Below, piece after piece: positions 59,765-64,000 of a stretch of DNA of 64,000 nucleotides; position 1 is the first letter of the stretch; each line of letters starts with the position of its first letter. The stretch comes from Morinoia aosen (Eukaryota; Arthropoda; Malacostraca; Amphipoda; Talitridae). The position numbers and the translations under genes are program-made. The stretch spans positions 14,302,928-14,366,927 of the forward strand of contig CM059558.1 in NCBI GenBank assembly GCA_030386875.1, given 5' to 3'. Under the pieces are notes generated by a model. The model saw only the letters and a list, made by a program, of their open reading frames with translations, made no database searches and was not told where the DNA came from.

Positions 59765-62700
59765 TCCTGCATCACTCAACAACACAACAGCAACACAACA
59801 ACACAACTATACAACACAACAACACAATAACACAACAAAACAACAACACAACAACACAACAACACAACAACACAACAACACAACAACACAACAACACAAC
59901 AACACAACAACCACAACACAACAACAACACAACAACACAACAACACAACAACACAACAGCAACACAACAACACAACAACAACACAACAACAACACAACAA
60001 CACAACAACACAACAACACAACAGCAACACAACAACACAACAACACAACAACACAACAACACAACAGCAACACAACAACACAACAACACAACAGCAACAC
60101 AACACAACAACACAACAACACAACAACACAACAACACAACAGCAACACAACAACACAACAACACAACAACACAACAACACAACAACACAACAGCAACACA
60201 ACAACACAACAACACAACAACTCAACAACAACAACACAACAGCAACACAACAACACAACAACAACAACACAACAACAACAACACAACAGCAACACAACAA
60301 CAACAACAACACAACAGCAACACAACAACAACACAACAACACAACAACACAACAACACAACAGCAACACAACAACAACACAACAACAACACAACAACACA
60401 AAAACACAACAACACAACAACACAACAACACAACAACACAACAACACAACAACACAACAACACAACAACACAACAACAACACAACAACACAACAACAACA
60501 ACACAACAACACAACAGCAACACAACAAAAACACAACAACAACAACACAACAACACAACAACACAACAACACAACAACACAACAACACAACAACACAACA
60601 ACACAACAACACAACAACACAACAACACAACAACAACACAACAAAACAACAACAACAACACAACAACACAACAGCAACACAACAAAAACACAACAAAAAC
60701 ACAACAACAACAACACAACACAACAACACAACAACACAACAACACAACAACACAACAACACAACAACACAACAACACAACACCACAACACAACAACACAA
60801 CACAACAACACAACAACACAACAACAACACAACAACACAACAACACAACAACACAGCCACACAGCAACACAACAACACAACAACACAGCAACACAACAAC
60901 ACAACAACACAGCAACACAACAACACAAAAACACAAAAACATCAACACAACAACACAAAAACACAACACAACAACACAACAACACAACAACACAACAACA
61001 CAACAACACAACACAACAACACCACAACACATCAACACAACAACACAACAACACAACAACACAACACAACAACACAACAACACATCAACACAACAACACA
61101 ACAACACAAAAACACAACAACACAACAACACAACAACACAGCAACACAACAACACAAAAACACAAAAACATCAACACAACAACACAACAACACAACACAA
61201 CAACACAACAACACAACAACACAACAACACAACAACACAACACAACAACACCACAACACATCAACACAACAACACAACAACACAACAACACAACACAACA
61301 ACACAACAACACATCAACACAACAACACAACAACACAACAACACAACAACACAACAACACAACAACACAGCAACACAACAACACAAAAACACAGAAACAT
61401 CAACACAACAACACAACAACACAACACAACAACACAACAAAACAACAACACAACAACACAACAAAACAACACAACAACACAACAACACAACAACACATCA
61501 ACACAACAACACAACAACACAACAACACAACAACACAACACAACAACACAACAACACAACAACACAACACAACAACACAACAACACAACAACACAACAAC
61601 ACAACAACACAACAACACAACAACACAGCAACACAACAACACAAAAACATCAACACAACAACACAACAACACAACAACACAACAACACAAAAACCTCAAC
61701 ACAACAACACAACAACACAACAACACAACAACACAACAACACAACAACACAACAACACAACAACACAACAACACAACAACACAGCAACACAACACAACAA
61801 CACAGCAACACAACACAACAACACAACAACACAACACAACAACACATCAACACAACAACACAGCAACACAACAACACAACAACACAGCAACACAACAACA
61901 CAAAAACACAAAAAAATCAACACAACAACACAACAACACAACACAACAACACAACAACACAACAATACAACAACACAACAACACAACACAACAACACAAC
62001 AACACATCAACACAACAACACAACAACACAACACAACAACACAACAACACAACAACACAACACAACAACACAACACAACAACACAACAACACAACAACAC
62101 AACACAACAACACAACAAAACAACACAACAACACAACAACACAACAACACAACACAACAACACAACAACACAACAACACAAAAACATCAACACAACAACA
62201 CAACAACACAACAACACAACAACACAACAACACAACACAACAACACAACACAACAACAAAACAACACAACAACACAACACAACAACACAACACAACAACA
62301 CAACAACACAATAACACAACAACAACAAAACAACACAACAACACAACAACACAACAACACAATTACACAACAACAACACAACAACACAACAACACAACAA
62401 CAACACAACAACACAACAACACAACAACAACACAACAACACAACAACAACACAACAACACAACAACACAACAACACAACAACAACACAACAACAACACAA
62501 CAACACAACAACACAACAACACAACAACACAACAACACAACAACACAACAACACAACAACAACACAACAACACAACAACACAACAACACAACAACACAAC
62601 AACAAAACAACACAACAACACAACACAACAACACAAAAACACAACACAACAACACAACAATACAACAACACAACACAACAACACAACAACACAACAACGC

Positions 62701-64000
62701 AACAACACAACAACACAACAACAACAAAACAACACAACAACACAACAACACAACAACACAACAACAACACAACAACACAACAACACAACAACAACACAAC
62801 AACACAACAACACAACAACACAACAACAACACAACAACACAACAACACAACAACACAACAACAACACAACAACAACACAACAACACAACAACAACACAAC
62901 AACACAACAACAACACAACAACACAACAACAACACAACAACACAACAACACAACAACACAACAACACAACAACACAACAACACAACAACACAACAACCCA
63001 ACAACACAACAACAACAAAACAACACAACAACACAACAACACAACAACACAACAACACAACAACACAACAACACAACAACACAACAGCACAACAACACAA
63101 CAACACAACAACACAACAACACAACAACACAACAACACAACGACACAACAACACAACAACACAACAACACAACACAACACAACACAACACAACATAAAAA
63201 CACAACAACACAACAACACAACAACACAACAACACAACACAACACAACACAAAACAACATAACAACACAACACAACACAACAACACAAAAACAACAACAC
63301 AACAACACAACAACAACAACACAACAACACAACAACACAACAACAACAACACAACAACACAACAACACAACACAACAACACAACAACACAACAACACAAC
63401 AACAACACAACAACACAACAACACAACAACACAACAACAACACAACAACACAACAACACAACAACACAACAACACAACAACACAACAACACAACAACACA
63501 ACAACACAACAACACAACAACAAAACACAACACAACACAACACAAAAACACAACAACACAACAACACAACAACACAACACAACACAAAACAACACAACAA
63601 CACAACACAACACAACAACACAAAAACAACAACACAACAACACAACAACAACAACACAACAACACAACAACACAACAACAACACAACACAACAACACAAC
63701 AACACAACACAACAACACAACAACACAACAACACAACACAACAACAAATCAACACAACAACACAAAAACATCAACACAACAACACAACAACACAACAACA
63801 CAACAACACAACAACAACAACACAACAACACAACAACACAACAACAACACAACAACACAACAACACAACAACACAACAACACAACAACAACAACACAACA
63901 ACACAACAACACAACAACACAACAACACAACAACAACAACAACACAACAACACCACAACACATCAACACAACAACAACAACACAACAACACAACAACACA
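59765..64000. repeat. CAACA / CAACACA array
   Basis: Mostly 8-bp units (AACAACAC) mixed with 3- and 5-bp steps. The top strand is almost purely A and C. A higher-order period of about 229-270 bp runs from 60850 to 62200, marked by AAAAACATCAAC. Near 63247 and 63582 an about 335-bp duplication is marked by ACACAAAAC. The array continues past the window. Frames of up to 1,149 codons (plus) and 767 codons (minus) are repeat translations. Confidence 0.97.

Noticed and set aside
59748-63999. Asparagine/threonine/glutamine- and cysteine/valine/leucine-rich frames up to 1,149 codons
   Set aside because: Translations of an A/C-only repeat in opposite strands.

Overview
This 64 kb window reads as eukaryotic, repeat-dominated DNA with no gene I can support. 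I see no recognisable protein domain, tRNA, rRNA, operon or ribosome-binding-site pattern. By my own tally about 56 kb (roughly 88%) is made of some thirty separate tandem arrays. Each has its own unit (8, 11, 13, 19, 20, 22, 23, 24, 29, 32/44, 38, 51, 58, 61 bp and so on), and they are separated by short, mostly AT-rich spacers of about 50-550 bp. The density and diversity of minisatellites suggests a large invertebrate genome (some decapod crustacean genomes look like this), but that is inference; nothing here fixes the taxon.

Layout from left to right. 1-1240: 32/44-bp array, cut by the window edge. 1315-3916: 11-bp G/T array. 4150-5236: C/T-rich array with a 92-bp higher-order repeat. 5437-7315: 13-bp GGGG-containing array. 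7483-9475: AT-rich 13-bp array. 9765-13356: 19-bp array. 13755-14255: 24-bp array with a palindrome in each unit. 14335-14605: polypurine array. 15135-15306: dispersed element, copy A. 15575-16105: CCA-rich array. 16272-16760: 11-bp CTGCAG array. 17038-17852: 51-bp array. 18305-26915: 61-bp satellite, the largest array at about 141 copies. 26941-28696: 20-bp array. 29225-30150: TGTTG/TGTGTTG array. 30276-30375: small palindromic array. 30400-30575: dispersed element, copy B. 30640-34156: 23-bp array. 34225-34850: A-rich array. 34960-35175: G/T array. 35465-35870: 38-bp AT array. 36348-39170: 22-bp array. 39478-48335: 29-bp array, interrupted at 41381-42611 by a mobile element. 48336-51386: 11-bp array. 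51463-51560: 8-bp array. 51716-58045: 20-bp array, about 317 copies. 58085-58200: TG-rich DNA. 58262-58392: 13-bp C-rich array. 58395-59222: 11-bp array. 59483-59720: decaying 24-bp array. 59765-64000: CAACA-type array, cut by the window edge.

The very long open frames (for example over 2,100 codons at 51710-58222) arise because the repeat units contain no stop trinucleotide, so several or all frames stay open by construction. I do not annotate them as genes.

The most informative non-array features are a 1,231-bp transposon-like insertion with 11-bp terminal inverted repeats and a TA target duplication inside the 29-bp array; a dispersed repeat present twice, 15 kb apart; and perfect hairpins in spacers beside arrays. 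Most arrays also contain nested duplications whose length is a multiple of the unit, the expected mark of unequal exchange. I found no convincing undescribed protein-based system.
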